A stretch of DNA of 64,000 bases from Polydactylus sextarius (GCA_016801845.1 CM028912.1:21326001-21390000), one strand, 5' to 3'. Positions 26,373 to 40,185 are shown, counted from the first letter of the stretch. Program-made: numbers and translations. The notes: generated by a model not told the origin, from the sequence alone.

Positions 26373-26436
26373 TTAAAGGTGATAGATAATGGTTGGACAG
26401 GGTTTTGATCCTTGTTTTGTGATGTGACATATACAC
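26373..26436 (+). repeat. Dispersed repeat, copy 1 (64 bp)
   Basis: The segment starts TTAAAGGTGATAGATAATGG and ends GATGTGACATATACAC. It aligns without gaps to 53681-53744 at about 57 of 64 positions. The flanks do not clearly match, so this is probably the conserved end of an interspersed element present twice in the same gene. Confidence 0.7.
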
Positions 26437-27884
26437 AATAAAATGTTGGTTGGATGTGTAACTTCTCAGAAGCTTCATAAAAACCTCTCAGATATTTTAG
26501 GTTGGGGGATTTTAAATGTGTGGTTTTGCACCTATTTGTCATCTTTTCAGGCTTAACTGGCAACATCATTATGAAATGCAAACACTTGACACTGATTGGC
26601 TCCTTCGCTGTCACTCAAATGAATTTGTTGGCTTCAGAACAAGGACAGACCATCTTTTTACAGCTAATCACCTCTGAAGGGGAGGGAAGTCAGAGTCAGA
26701 GTGGGGGGGCAGTGAGATACATTTTACATTTTACATTGAGATGCATTGATACATTTTGAAATTGACCCATTTTCTAGCAACATTTCTAAAAAAGGAATTT
26801 CTATGAAAAAGACATGTTTAGAATTTCTAGCATGTCATTTCTGAATGTGGGTGGACGACTGTTCTTCAACAAAGATGATGTCAAAACAGTTTCTGATTCT
26901 CTGTCACCTTTAATGATATATTCTGTATGAAAGTAAATTGGGAAAGTAAATAGCATAGTGTTCACATAAAACTTATGGCATTCAGAGTATTGTCATATTT
27001 GAAATAATAGTGTAATAATTTGTATGGCACATGAGAACAATGAGAACGATCATAGTCTAATGTTTAATAGACATAATGATAATCATCATCATCTTCACAC
27101 CAAAGTAATCATCAGCTGTAGTGTCTCGATGACGATAGTTCTAGAATCAGAGTTACTATGAGTTATTTCACTTCACCAGTAGGGACCATGAATGTTTCAT
27201 GTATTTCATGGATTTAAATCCTGCATCAAAGTGATGTTGCCACCACAAAGCCAGGTTAACCTGAAACCACAGTCAATAAACTGTCCAATGAAAAATGTCA
27301 TCACAGTTCTTAGTCCTTGATTACAATATAAGGATCATGAATTAGATTCAGTCAAAGGATCAAAAATGTCAATAAAACCATAGTGTCCCAAAATGCAACA
27401 CTTACTCAAGTAACCAATATAAGCCAAGCACAGCCAAATAAAACAGATAAAGTATTAGGATATATCACTGCTGTTTGATCTGCATCAACAACTTTACCAA
27501 AAACTGTCATTATTACAACAAGTTGTTCTACTTGGAACATAGCACAAGCAGCCCACAAACATCCTGACAGCCAACATAACATGACCAGTCTGTGTTACTC
27601 TCTCTGTGCTGCTGATGGACTGAGAAAGAGATGGGACATTTTTCCCTTTTCACTTCTGGATGACTGAGTAATTTCCTCCCTGGGATCCACCTCACTGAGA
27701 TGAAATGCATGTAGAGAGTGGATTTAGAGAGGGAGAGAGGGGGAGGCAGAGTTGGAGGAAGGAAAGACTGGAATGCCTGGGGTGCATTTTTCCCCCAAAT
27801 GAAAAGCAGGTGACTGTTCATTGTAAGGCCATTTGGTTAGTGGGAACTAGAGAGCGGAAGAATCAGGAGGAAGGAAAGGTTAAG

Positions 27885-27903
27885 AAAAAAAAAAAAAAAA
27901 AAA
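27885..27903. repeat. Poly-A tract
   Basis: A pure A run of about 19. Confidence 0.85.
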
Positions 27904-28957
27904 CTCTTCTCTCTGGTATTTAGATGGGAATTGTGGCCTGTTGCACTTGTTCTGTAGTGGACTCGTCACAATCAGGGGATTCACAGACAGGTACTTCTTC
28001 AACTGCTGATTGTATTGTAACATGTCTTTCAGGATAAGTTGGCTAAATCCTTAATTGGAAACAGTTTGAGGTTTTGTCCCTCAAGAGTTGAACAAGAAGT
28101 TGCTGCAGAACAGTCTGGACATGTTATATGGAAATATTTTGATCCAGAATTTTAGACATTAAGTCACGACTGAGATGTGAATCAGTTGTGACTTGAGGGA
28201 ATCAGACGTTTCTCAGGAAAGTATTATCCATGTATGACTTTGCTGTCGTGAAAAGAAATGAAACTTCTGGAGCTTGGAGTATTTTAATTAGTAGTCATAA
28301 TAAATTAGTTTTGTTTGAGGCTCATGCTTAAACCCAGATTAAAGCTTATTAGTGTCAGATAAGATGGAGTCATGCGGCTACAATGAAAAATGAGGACCGG
28401 CAGAAAACAGTATTAGTCATTGTATTTGTTTAAGAAACAAAGCCTTTGTACTTACTTAACCTAATGAGTTTAATACTTTAGAGGAATAATTCAGTGCAAA
28501 TAAAATATGGAAGCAGATCATGTTCCTAATTTCGGTTAACATTTTTCATGGAGAACAGGACAATCTCCTGACAGTGTAGACAGTTAGTGCAGGGAGTATA
28601 ATCATCTACCAAAAAGACATAATCGAGTTTTCTGATCCCGATTCATTAGTTTTCACACTGCCTAAGATGATGTGGACTTCTGGTCCAAACTGTCACAGCT
28701 TTGTTAAAGTCACATGACGTCACAAGACAAGACAAGTAAGGACGTGTGTTTATGATGATGTGACTGGACAGGAGAAGTGGTGGATGAGAGGTGAGGAAAG
28801 TCTTGACTAGATGAGGGCACAGTATGGAGGGAGGAGGTCAGGCAGAATAGAAGAAGAGATGTGAAGAGGGGTCGAAGGTCAGCTGTTCCTTGCTGGCTCC
28901 TGTTTAACTGAGACAGAGGAAGAATAGCTGCCTTGTTACATGGGAACCTACCCAGAG

Positions 28958-28983
28958 GAGGGGGTGGGGGTTGGGGGGGTGGT
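28958..28983 (+). other. G-quadruplex motif
   Basis: GGAGGGGGTGGGGGTTGGGG continues as a long G-run to about 28979. The three long G-runs are enough for a quadruplex if the longest is split. Confidence 0.4.
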
Positions 28984-29709
28984 TCACTGGGTCGTGGAAA
29001 GCAAATGTACCTTTGGCATCATCACTGAGTGGTAGTGTTTGCTGTCACATACACTGTAGCTGAACACATAAACAGTCACAGATGGAGACATGCGGACAGT
29101 GACCTCACCGCATCTCATTAAAGTATCCGTCCACGCACATGGCGCTCCATATGAAAGACGGCCGTGCCAGCGGCTGATTAAGCCAGTTGACTGGAGAGGT
29201 CTCGTTCAGTCTCCTGGCTCAACAAACAATAGGCTGTGGTTAGAGGGGGCCATGGTGCAGAGTGTAGTGTGCTTTTCATTGACTTCATGAAGACTGTACA
29301 GAAACACAGAGAGGAAGGACAGACTACTCTGTCTGTCGACGTGTTAACCCGCTCGTCTTTCTGTGCTCAGAACTGCTTTTCCACACATAAACTTGTTTTG
29401 ACTTTTGATCAGGATCACATGGTGTCTGTTGGGTCCATGAACAGTGCAAATCAATGGTGCAGTTAATACTTTTTAAGACCCGTTGTTAAAGTGGAATGTA
29501 TTTGCTCCACCCACCATTGGTCCAGACTAACACATTTTGACTATAACATTGCCATTTTGTTCAACCATTCATGGTCCTCAGATTATCAAGAGTGTTTTTG
29601 AGTAAAAAAAGTAAATTGATTATTTTTAAGCAAGAAGACAACAACCAGGCAATGAAGTAGTTTTTGTGATTGTGATTACAGTATGTATGAACAGATATAT
29701 GTAAATACA

Positions 29710-29748
<39 letters not shown>
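29710..29748. repeat. (TA)n microsatellite
   Basis: An uninterrupted AT dinucleotide run of about 19 units. Confidence 0.9.
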
Positions 29749-29750
<2 letters not shown>

Positions 29751-30468
29751 ACAAAGTCACAGGGGTGTCAGGGTCATCTGCTGACTTCACTTTGACTCAC
29801 CCAAAAGAGACACTACTATGACAAGCATATTGACAAGGCATTATGAGTTGGGGCCACTTGAAACATGTTTTCGGTCTCTCGTGACCCTCTTTATTGTTCA
29901 CCGAGGGGGGAATTCTGCCCTAGTTTGCCTCATTGGGACTCTTTGGATACCATCCTTTGGCTGTTGGCTTTTCCATTTTGACCAAGGTGAGATCAGCAGC
30001 TGATGTCGAGACCTCTGTCACATCTGGATCTGCCAACAGCTTACGGCAGGTTAGGCATGTCTATCAGTGATCTGAGTGTGGAACAGTGTCTCGGCCAACA
30101 GTTTACCCCTTGTGGCTGCTGGTCACTAAAGCACTGCTGGGGCAATAAATTTGGGGGTTGCTAGAGTCTGAATCCAGACTCATTAGTACATTTTATGTGT
30201 TCTTAAATACTTTGTACACATTTTCTGTATTTCCCCATTATATCTGCATATAGAAAGTGACAGATAAATATGTTTTCTCTTTACAGCACTGTTAAAACAA
30301 AACATGTGGGCTGCCTATAACGTTTACACAGTACTGTGAATACGATATTACAATACTTCTTCTGTACATCTTAAAACATGCAGAACTGAACACAAAGGCC
30401 AAAAGTCAGAGGTTAACTGGATTGTTGTGTTTTAAACAACCAGGGATTTGTGTGTTCTTATGTGGGTG

Positions 30469-30469
<1 letters not shown>

Positions 30470-30533
<64 letters not shown>
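30470..30533. repeat. (AC)n microsatellite, about 32 units
   Basis: The longest dinucleotide run in the window. A (GT)n run at 30613-30630 lies 80 bp downstream in opposite sense and could pair with it. Confidence 0.9.
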
Positions 30534-30535
<2 letters not shown>

Positions 30536-30612
30536 AAACAAAGTTCCATGTGTATATGAGGTAATGCATGAAGTGGTGAAAGTGAATGCTAGTGTAATCA
30601 GAGGTGAAATCT

Positions 30613-30630
30613 GTGTGTGTGTGTGTGTGT
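30613..30630. repeat. (GT)n microsatellite
   Basis: About nine GT units, inverted relative to the AC run at 30470. Confidence 0.8.
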
Positions 30631-31916
30631 CCACGTTTGTGTGTGCATGAGTCACACGTCCACAGTTGAGGGGATAGTCCTGAGCTCTGAAAACTTAAAG
30701 AGAAAAACAGTTTGTCGGTTACCTTATTCAGCTGGAATGTCTGTCGCTGAGCAGAGTCTGGAAGGGTTTATCTCCATAGTATAACATTACTTAACACATA
30801 GTGAAGCTGCTCAGCGTGATCACTCTGGTTCTCAAACAGTGCTATCTGAAATTTGAGGCACAGTGTTTGATAAATAGCAGATTTCCAGATGTCTTGAAGT
30901 TGATTAGATTAATAGCGATGATACATTTAATATTGCTCAGGTTTCATTTTCATTTTAATGCGATTCTGCTAGAAACAGGTGTTTTTTTGTAACTGTAGTC
31001 ACCAGCGGTGTCTAATTTGCAATAAATTATGTGCTGCTGAAAAACGAAGACGTATTTGTGGTTTGAAAGCAGCAGAAACCGAGAGCTTTTTGTTACACGG
31101 CTGAAATTTCAGCAAAAACTTTTCCAATGAGATTCTCTTTCTCTGTCTTTCTCTAACTGTCTGTGTCACATGCTCATCTTCCTGCTTTTCCTGTCTGCTT
31201 GTCTGGTTGTTTTCCTGTCTTTCTTTGCTTTGGCTCTGTGTCTTGACATCCAGGTCCAGAGTTACAGGACAATTAAAGAAACTGGAACGTATCTTTTCCC
31301 CTGAGTTATAACTGCTTTACATTTTAATCCTTTAATTCATCAGTAGCTGGTCAGTGTGATAAAATCAATAGTCTCTAACAAATGTCATCTCAGCATAAAT
31401 CAGACCATATTGTATATAATATATGTTGTCAGTTATATTTTGTTTTTACCTCTGTGGAGCCTTTCAGCTTCCTTTAGTTCACTGTTTTGGTTTTCCAGCA
31501 CACCACTCCACTAAAGCCACTGTACAGCAACTAGTTGGTGGCTGCAATGTACATACACAGTGGAGCATTTAGAAGCTAAAAAGCCACAATCTTTATCTTT
31601 AGGAGTTGGTGGAGACTAAACCAGAGCCTAAAGTAAACTGCAACCTCTAAACTAATATGTTTCAACTCATTAAAACATCAGTGTAAATCAGTTATCAGAG
31701 AGAAGCCAGGGCTAAAGCTAAGGCAGGCTAACATCACTGTTGTGAAGGACAAACCTTGATATAGTAATGAAGGAGTGTTGCAGGGATGGAAGATACTGGC
31801 TGGTGACTTGCCTGCTCTTTTAGCAAAGGGAAAAAGTAGGAAAGTGAGGTGGAATGTGTGGGCATGCGTCTGCGCATGTGCATGTCTGCCTGTGCATTGA
31901 TGAAACAGTGTGTGCA

Positions 31917-31936
31917 TGTGTGTGTGTGTGTGTGTG
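31917..31936. repeat. (TG)n microsatellite
   Basis: About ten TG units within a wider TG-rich segment. Confidence 0.8.
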
Positions 31937-32693
31937 CGTTTCCACATTTTTATGCACAAGAGTGCCTGTTTTGATCGTGTGTGCTAATGAGTGTGAGGCA
32001 GGAGATTATGCGTGCGTCTCTAAGGGAACGGGAGTCTGTTCCCAGGAGCTGCAGTGCCTGGTCTGAGGGGGGTGTGTGTGTACACCCTGACCTCAGCTTT
32101 TGGGGGTCCTGGTTGCCTGTCTGAAACCATTTCCTTCCTTTGTGGCTCGTTTGAGAGTGTGAGAGTGTGAAGCGAATGTGAAGAACTGTGAGTCCATTTG
32201 CATGTTTCTGCAACACGTTGAAACAGAAAATAATCAGCGAGAGGACATCTTCGTAGTTCTGCCTTCAACTCTTACATTCTCCGATCCCCACCCCCACTGC
32301 TCTTCTCATCACCCATGTCTCCCCAAGCGATTCCCCGTGTACTCCATCCACCCCCCTGAACAATAAACAAACTGAGTGCTGGGTGCATTGCTAACGATCG
32401 GAAACAATTAAGAACTCACAAAAGGGAGCGTCCTGCTATATTGCTGCGTGCCTTATTTACATAGCGTTGTGAGGTTAAGTGAGTGAGGCTGGATTTCTAG
32501 TGAGGGTGAGGGGACTAAAATAGACTGGTCTGCTGAAGAGGCCTTGCTTTTGTTTGACCAGCGGGTCTCAGACTCTCTAATAAATACCCTGAATGTTGAG
32601 GGAATTTCAGTTGGAGTATCCCCATGCACATCATACTCCTCAAACCTCACTTCACTCAAGACAAGGGGCATACCAGTGTTTGACTGGATCACT

Positions 32694-32711
32694 CCCCCCA
32701 CCCCCACCCCA
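32694..32711 (-). other. G-quadruplex-like motif on the minus strand
   Basis: Three C-runs (C9-11 broken by A, then CCCC) at 32694-32710 give G-runs on the minus strand with single-base loops. Confidence 0.35.
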
Positions 32712-32853
32712 CTGTCTGTCCTCCTGGATAAGTCGTGGTGTGTGAATGGGTAGAGGCTGGGGAGAGTGTGAGAAGGCTCAGAATAGTTAAAGAGGAAATT
32801 GAATAGGCTCCTGGATTGAGACATTTTGCTTGTTTGACACACAAATGTATAAA

Positions 32854-32877
32854 GTGTGTGTGTGTGTGTGTGTGTGT
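32854..32877. repeat. (GT)n microsatellite
   Basis: About twelve GT units followed by a short G-rich stretch. Confidence 0.85.
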
Positions 32878-33490
32878 TTGGGTGGGGGTAGTGTGTATAT
32901 GTATTTTGTCACTTCCCTCACAACACAATGGGAGTGATGGAACACAAGAAGTATTTAGTGCATTATTAAAAAGAGCCAACTCACGTGAGTGTGACAATAT
33001 TTCATTCAACCATATTAAATGACATCATCATGTCATTGTGATATTTTTGTACAGTCGTGTGGTTTTATTTCTGTGTGACTGTATCTTTCAATGACAGTTT
33101 TGAGACTTTTTCAGGCAAATTCAGTTGCCAGTGATTACATTCCCTGGGCCAGGCAAGTAGTGGTTGAAATTAATTACTCTACAGTGTAATAACGTAGGTT
33201 AATTAAAGGACCATATCCCATATTGCGGAAGTAATTTGATTTGGAATCTGGTAAATGTTTCATACATAAACCATTAGTCGGAAAACACAAGCTCAGAGGA
33301 GCAGAGGCAGGTTTACAGTGTTTTGGTTTTGTTTGTCAGTGAGCGTCTGCTCTGTGACAGGCTCAGGCACATGAGTAAGAGACCAGGAGGTTTTGAATTT
33401 ACAGCTCACAGCAATTTAATACTTAGTCTCTTCTCTCTGTTGTTAGTGTAGTTAGCAGAATTCACTCAGCTTGTTTACCATAGGCCTGTT

Positions 33491-33509
33491 GCGTCAGCAT
33501 TGCTGACGC
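33491..33509. promoter_or_regulatory. Perfect palindrome with TGCTGAC (Maf half-site-like) arms
   Basis: GCGTCAGCA-T-TGCTGACGC is a perfect 9-bp inverted repeat around one base. TGCTGAC is the half-site bound by Maf-family bZIP factors, but here the halves are everted rather than in the usual convergent order. Function is inferred weakly. Confidence 0.25.
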
Positions 33510-36500
33510 TGACCAAATGTTGCTTGGTAGTTTATTTGGGGAAAACCAAATCACTTGAGATGTTCATTTTTTAAACAGTTTTAATAATATACAGTCATAC
33601 TGTACACTATTATATTTTTTAAACATATTTAGCAACCACCAATTTTGATTTTCCATCATCTCATCAGGCACAGAGGTTACGTCACTCTCGCAAATACCTT
33701 TGCACTAACTGCATCAAAAACAGATGACTTCATCTCAGTCCAAACCTCCTTTCCTTTGGACTTAATGACTGTTTTGAATGATATAGTGTGAGTGTAGACA
33801 CCTTGACAAAAGCGATTAAAGAGGTTGTTCTTCTAACACCTGTCTGTGGCTGCATCCTGTTCATCCTGCTGACAGCATCCACTTCTTTTATGTTGGCAGT
33901 TGACTCTGTAACAGGCTGGGCGTGAAACCATGAAACCAGACGATTGTTTTGGGCATCGCAGATTTGCTCACAGCCTCATTCCTGAGATATCAGTGTTCTG
34001 GTGCCGTGTTAAAAAATAGATAAATATTTGAATCAGTATAACTATGCATGCACTGCACACACTCAAAGCACCATAAAGCCCACTTATCACTGCTTCCTAA
34101 TCCCTTTAAATCTATATCGAGATTCCCAACCCAGCAGCTGTCAGCCTGAGCCTTGGCATGGCAGCGCCTTGGATAACAGTGTATAGATGCCAGGCAGAGA
34201 CCTCCATCACTCCCTCCCCACAAAAGCCCCCTTGCCAACATGGTGCGTCCTGCACAGCCACGGTCATTATTTCAGCCTAACTAGATTAAGCTAATCACGT
34301 TATGTAGTGGTAAGGGGTAGCCAGCAGAAGGAATGAAGGCTCGCTGTCCTGCTGTTGCCATGTGGCTTTGAAATACAAACACTGAGCTGAGCCGTCACAT
34401 GGAGCCTGATAAACAGCAGAGGTTAGATTGGTCTGCTTGAGCTCCATAAACATCCATGTCAGCTCTCTATCTATCTGTCTATCTATTCATCCATCCATAT
34501 TTTTTTTATGACTCAACACCTGTAAACCAATGGGATCATACTCAGCTGTGCTTTGTGTCTTCAATTAGCAATTGACAGGCTGCTCTGAATAAAATGTTCA
34601 ATTAGGATGTGGTTAGGATGTTCACATTGTGATCATATTAACATGCTGACATTAGCCGTAGCCTAAAGCCTTGCTATGCCTCCAGCATGACTGCAGACTG
34701 TTAATGAATCCTCGTTGTAAAGGCCAGGTGTTTCAAGTCATTGCAGTTGGATGGGAACTTTCTTTGACATAGTGTAAACACCACTATAAGCTAGATAAGT
34801 CAAATAAAACTAATAAAATAATCAACTCAATAATCAATGATAAACTTTAAGTGGATTTTAGACAGTTTAAAAGATTAATAATAAACATGACTCTCTTTTT
34901 ACCAAACCATCTACCAGGAGTTTTTGCCAATAAATAACTCATTGGTCAATGACTCATGATACTGCATTGCAATGAGGAAACATTAATTCATCACCCAGTG
35001 AGTTGTTGTAGCTGACATTGTAAACTCACAGAGAATGTGACTGTGATTGTCAACAGTTTACTTTCTTGTGTGTTTCCCCTGAGTCACACGTTGAGGAAAT
35101 ACCATAATCTTCATCAATGGAGCATTCTCCTTCGCTGTTGTTTTCACACATTTAAAAACCTGTTCCACTTCTTTCAGTAGAGTCCTGATATTGACCATTG
35201 AGTTCTACACTCAATAATTTCATTTCAATAATTAAGACCATCACCATCCAGGTATATGCTGCTGTAGTAGTCAGCTTGAACACACTTATGCTCTCAAAAT
35301 AGCAAGCGTGAGGTGAAAATAGACAAATTGAGACACAGCATTAGTGTTTGAAACTCCATGCTGCCCTGTAATCCAGGCATCGTGTTAAAAAATTATAGTT
35401 TCCAAGCCCAGACTTGGATGTTGCTGCTGTCATTACAGTGTCTTAGACCCAGAGAAAACATATAGTTATTTTCACAGACTGGGTAGTTTTCCTTATGATA
35501 AATAACTTTGAACATTAACAAATGTAAACTATAATGAACCTGTGTCTCTCACATCAGGTCTCCGTATAAAAGCATTATATACGTGTATGCGTATATTGTA
35601 AATAAGATGTCATTAAAAGCTGGCAATGAATTTTACTTTCCTTCTGCTTTGACAGTTCATTCTGCTACTAACTGCAGAAACGACAGAAACCATGAAGGAT
35701 CTGAGTAAGCAGAGTCAAACAGATACCCAGTCTGCTCTATCACTTAAATGTTAGTTCTGTGCTATGAATGCACACTCTAAGCCGCTTTTCCAACACGTCG
35801 CCTTTTAGGATTGATGAGTAGAAAAAAAGGGGGTCATTAGTGGTTATAAGGTTGTTCTGGTTTGTAGTCTGGGAATTCTTGCAGACAGGGAACTACTGGG
35901 TTTTCCTGACCAATGCCTGGTGATTCTCTGGTTGTCCCATATGAAAATTCCTGTGTTAATTCCCCCAGTATGCCAACCACATGGCCACTTTTAGCCCTTG
36001 TCCAGCAGACGCATGCACTTAATGGAAGCCTGATGGCAGGACGGGCGCTTCCTGTCTCCAAAACACATCCATTATCTCTCTTTAAACCCTGTATAGAACA
36101 TATGTACATTTAAGGCATGTTGTTACATTTTAAGTACATCAGACACACACTCATGTACACAGAGAATCACACACATGCTGGCAGACTCCTTAAGATTCAG
36201 ACATTTTTATAATACTCTATATATTCTATATTCTTTAAGTGCACAGTCAAGTCAAAGGCAAATCAAATTTTCTGAAGTGGACAATAAAATCAGTATTGTT
36301 TTTTTACTCTGTACTCTGTGTCACTATGTTTTACTTAGTCATTTGTGGGTTATGGTAAATGTAATTTCACTGTACATGATAGAACATAAAGCTAAAGTTA
36401 TGGCGAAGTACTTTTACAGCACAATAACTATAATGTTAAAATGAGCGTTTGTCTGGCTTATTGGGGGGATTTGGCTCTATGGGACTATTCCAATAGAGCT

Positions 36501-37194
36501 GATCCTCAGCTGAATTTGGGACCAGCTGAGCAAATAAAGCACATAAATGATGTCACATGTACCCCACAGTTGGTCATTAGGGGCCAAATGGAAACACAAC
36601 GCAGGTTTCCCATAAAGACACCGCAGGAAACGGTTGAACTTCCAATGCTCGACTCTTGTGTTTGCTCTTCAGTGTTGCTGAACGCCCGCTTCACAAAACA
36701 CACAAGAAAGAGTTTGTATGGTAGATGGTGTACAGTGGAGGGAAAACAGCAGGTTGCAGACAGACACAGAGGAGATGTTTAACTGCGGTGGGGAGCGCTG
36801 TCAGGCAGTTTCTCCAAAGAGTTGTGTAAAACACCTGTGAGGAGGGAAAGCAGATGACAGGACAAAAGTTGTGGGAGAGGAGGGAGGAGGCTGCGTTGTT
36901 GCTTTTTCTGGTTTGTGTTCTGCCTTGCTGAGCCTCTACAACCTTACTTCCTGCAGCAGTTTGAAGACTTTATGTCAAGTCTTGAACTGGAAGTGCTCAT
37001 GATGCTCTGCACCAGTGGTCACTGCTGAATGTGAATATGGATGTATGTGATTCATATGGTCTTAAGTGTTAGTTATTTGAGTTATTTAAAATGAATGATT
37101 GTTTGTCTAACATCTGAATGTTGAAAATCAAACTACAAAATTGATACTGATGTGACACTGATGTGGCTGCTTTTTCTGTCTTTGTTTTCTGCAG

Positions 37195-37309
37195 CCAGAG
37201 GAGTTGGAGGCTCTTCATTCTCACACGTTCCGGGTGAAGACGTTCAAGAAGGCCAAACACTGCAGCGTCTGCAAACAGACCATCATCCAAGACGGGCTCG
37301 TCTGCCGAG
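37195..37309 (+). CDS. tns1: Tensin exon encoding the N-terminal half of an atypical C1 zinc-binding domain
   Basis: This is an internal exon of 115 bp. A pyrimidine-rich tract ending TTTTCTGCAG precedes it and GTCAGT follows. It enters in phase 0 and leaves in phase 1. The translation begins PEELEALHSHTFRVKTFKK and continues AKHCSVCKQTIIQDGLVCR. The C1 ligand pattern is visible: His of HTF, 12 residues, Cys-x2-Cys, then 10 residues to the next Cys. Classical C1 domains have 13-14 residues in that last gap, while the tensin C1 is short, as here. The HTF-x-VKTFKK start matches the tensin-1 and tensin-2 type rather than PKC or DGK. Tensins are focal-adhesion scaffolds linking integrin tails to actin; only long isoforms carry this domain. 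The C1 is completed by the exon at 48211. The choice of tensin-1 over tensin-2 or -3 rests on recalled similarity. Confidence 0.9.
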
Positions 37310-39755
37310 GTCAGTCGCCTGCACCAAAACTCTGCTCTCTTTGATTTACTGAAGCAATTGTTCTTGGTGGTGGTCGTACTGCTGAAACACAGGTTTTTAC
37401 TGTGGCATTGAGTCAGTCTTTAAGGTGAAGATCAGAATCGCCATGTAGAGATTAGGTCGGCCATTACTGTGAATGTGACTTGAAGTCATCGGGTGTTTGT
37501 GTTGCTTTATGTTATATGAAACTAATTTGTAACGTTTTGAAGGAAATATAATCCAGCACTTGGTTAAGATAAGAGAAAATTCATGGTCCTGCACACTGTT
37601 CATCAATTCTACTTACTTCTGTTGTTAATGATATTTGAATGATAATGCTAATGATAAGGCTGCAACTCTTTCAACCTTTCAGCTGCACCAACAGCAGTTA
37701 GTCATTTTATAAAGACGCTCGTTGAAGCTTCAACTTGTGTGAAAAGAAAATATGCCTTGTGAAAACTTGTCGTACTGAGTTGAAGAATCAGCAATGGACA
37801 TCAAGCTCATGGTGGCTGTGCAGACACCTCTAGTTGCACAATACAATTTCTGTATTTCACAGAAACAAGAGAGGAAGAGAAGCAGCAGGACTACCAGGTA
37901 TATTCTGAACATCTGGATTTGTTATTGGATTCCAACTATCCTGTTGTGGTTATGGTAGCACAGCTGGCTTTCAGGAAGGAGCTGATAAGGATGAGTATTT
38001 GCAGACTGTGAAGTCTGCATGAAGTAAAGGAAAGCAAAACGTATGAAGATACGGTTAAAGGTCTTGGAAAGTTGACCATCGCTAAAATGAGATTATTCTA
38101 GATTTTGCTAAAAATGGAAACAAACGACATACTTTGATCTGCGATTGTTTTCCCTGCTTTGGGAATTGACATTAACTTCTTTGACCTCCTGTGACAAGGT
38201 GATATCTGTTACCGCGTCAATCTGTGGTCTGAATGAGGAATCAGGCAAAGTTTCCTGGGGTCATCTTTGAGTCGAGGTTAAGTCAGTTTGGTGACTGAGG
38301 AGGGCAAAGGAAACTGCAGAAAGGCTAAGGGTCAACTACTTCTCAGTTTCCTTAATGGTGTTTACAGCAGAGACAAATGGCTGACAGCGCTCTGAGTGAT
38401 TTGGATGGTTTGACTGATTGAAAAAAGATACAACTGTGTTTTTAATATGAAAAAAAGTACATTTAGATGCCTTTGGTTTGATTTACACTTCTATAAGAAT
38501 ATGTCTTTATATCAAACAACTGCAAGAAAGGATCAGAGATTCAGTGATGAAGTGGTCACCATTTTCTGATCTGTCTGGATGCAATGAACCTTTTCCATCT
38601 GGTGCTGTGGAATAAAACAAAATGAAGAATATATGATTCCCGTTGGCTCAGCACATGGTGTCGTGGTGGAAACGTCTGTTTTCAGACAGATAAGGTGACA
38701 TGAAACCATGCGGAAATGGCTGGATGTTTGGTTTGGCTCTCAGCTTGTAGCTTCCCAAACCTGACACAGGACGGGTTCAGTTATTTGAAGGGCACAGTTT
38801 AGAAAAACATAAGCGTTCTCTGCAGTGATATCTGTATAGTTCCTAAAGATGGATGTTTTAGAGACATTATGTGTAGACCCGCACTCAGTCAGTTTTATGA
38901 TACTTTAAAGTTAAGTTCCCCCTGCTCTTACTAGACATTACACACTGTCTATATCATTATTGTATTTATCAGGACCTTCATGTACAGTACATGTTCACAC
39001 AGCCGCAGCCGCTCAGTTCTTCCTCAGTCTGATGTTGTGGACACAGATCTGAGTAGTTGGTTAGTTATGTGCTTGTCAGCATCATAAAGACAGAGCTCCC
39101 AGATCAGAGACTGTTTTTTTCTGAGCAGCAAACTTAGAGAAAGAAATCTTCTAAAACCATGGAAAATAAATCTTACTCTGTGGCACCAACCAAATGAGAA
39201 CATTTAACTAATAATAATAACTCTCACGCCATAAAAAAATGTGTTCTAATTTGGAATGCAAAGTTTATATTTTGGTTGTGTTTCCATGAATTTCACAAGG
39301 CTGTGGCTGGATACATAATGTTGAGCTGTGCTCAGACAGTCACTTAAACCTTCTCATAAAATGACACAGAGTGGCTCCTGGGACGGTCGTCTGTAAGATC
39401 TGATTTATAGGGGAAATAAACCATCATGACAAGAGGTGCATTTAACTCTGTTCTGATCTAATTTACCTCAGTGTGCTTCTCTTTCCCTGCACATATCTGG
39501 GTTTGGTCACGTGTTCCAGCAAATGGTGTCTGTGGTCGAGACAGATTTACATGAACATGACAAAATGATTCGTCTTCCTGCTCAGACAGCAGACGTCAAA
39601 TACTTTGTTTGTCTCTGTTTCTGTCTTATGACTCATTAAATTCACTGTGCCAAAACGACAAGCAGCTATCAGGACAGAGCACCTGGGTCAAAGAGTGAAG
39701 AGATGCAGGGACACAGAGATAATGTATCAGCGGAGATGCAGATTTATTTACAATA

Positions 39756-39778
39756 AATCTACTTGCTACAAGTAGATT
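39756..39778. other. Perfect 10-bp hairpin with 3-nt loop
   Basis: AATCTACTTG-CTA-CAAGTAGATT forms a perfect stem. A short direct repeat (TTGCTACAA) overlaps it. No function is evident. Confidence 0.35.
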
Positions 39779-40130
39779 GCTACAAACTGGGAACAGGATG
39801 ATTGAATCAGAGAAAGTTGTAATTATATGAAGTGCAGGATCCAGTGTTTTTGGAGTTTGGGACCGAAAGTCAGGATTTCTTGGCCTCTTCCACATTTGTG
39901 CATTTGTGTTGACCGTTTTTCTTTGCTTTTTTTTGGCAAGTCCCACAGCTTTATCAAAGTGTAGTATTACACTCCTATAAAGTTGTACCACTGAGCTACG
40001 TCTTTAAATAAGTATTATGACATTTTGGGAAACGGGGTTATTGATATTCTGGCAGAATTAGATTAAAAGATCAATAACACTTCCATATCTTCTTGGTTTT
40101 ATAAGGTTCAAGCCAACATCCCATTAGCTT

Positions 40131-40185
40131 ATCCATCCATTAGCTTATCCATCCATCTATTCATCCATCCATCCATCCATCCATT
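40131..40185. repeat. (ATCC)n tetranucleotide repeat
   Basis: Imperfect ATCC units interrupted by TAGCTT and TATT. Confidence 0.85.

Larger units (their letters stand above)
19504..37194 (+). other. Long intron between the first coding exon and the C1 exon
   Basis: This is a 17.7-kb intron if the first exon call is right, bounded by GTGAGA and TTTTCTGCAG. No further coding exon is recognisable inside. It contains microsatellites (29710, 30470, 32854), poly-A runs, two CArG boxes at 24261 and 24315, a telomere-like inverted pair at 20698-20788, and one copy of a dispersed 64-bp repeat at 26373. Confidence 0.6.

Noticed and set aside
34458..34500. Short CTAT/CATC-type tandem run considered as a repeat array or CRISPR-like unit.
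   Set aside because: Simple tetranucleotide slippage with no spacer-repeat structure; the window is eukaryotic.
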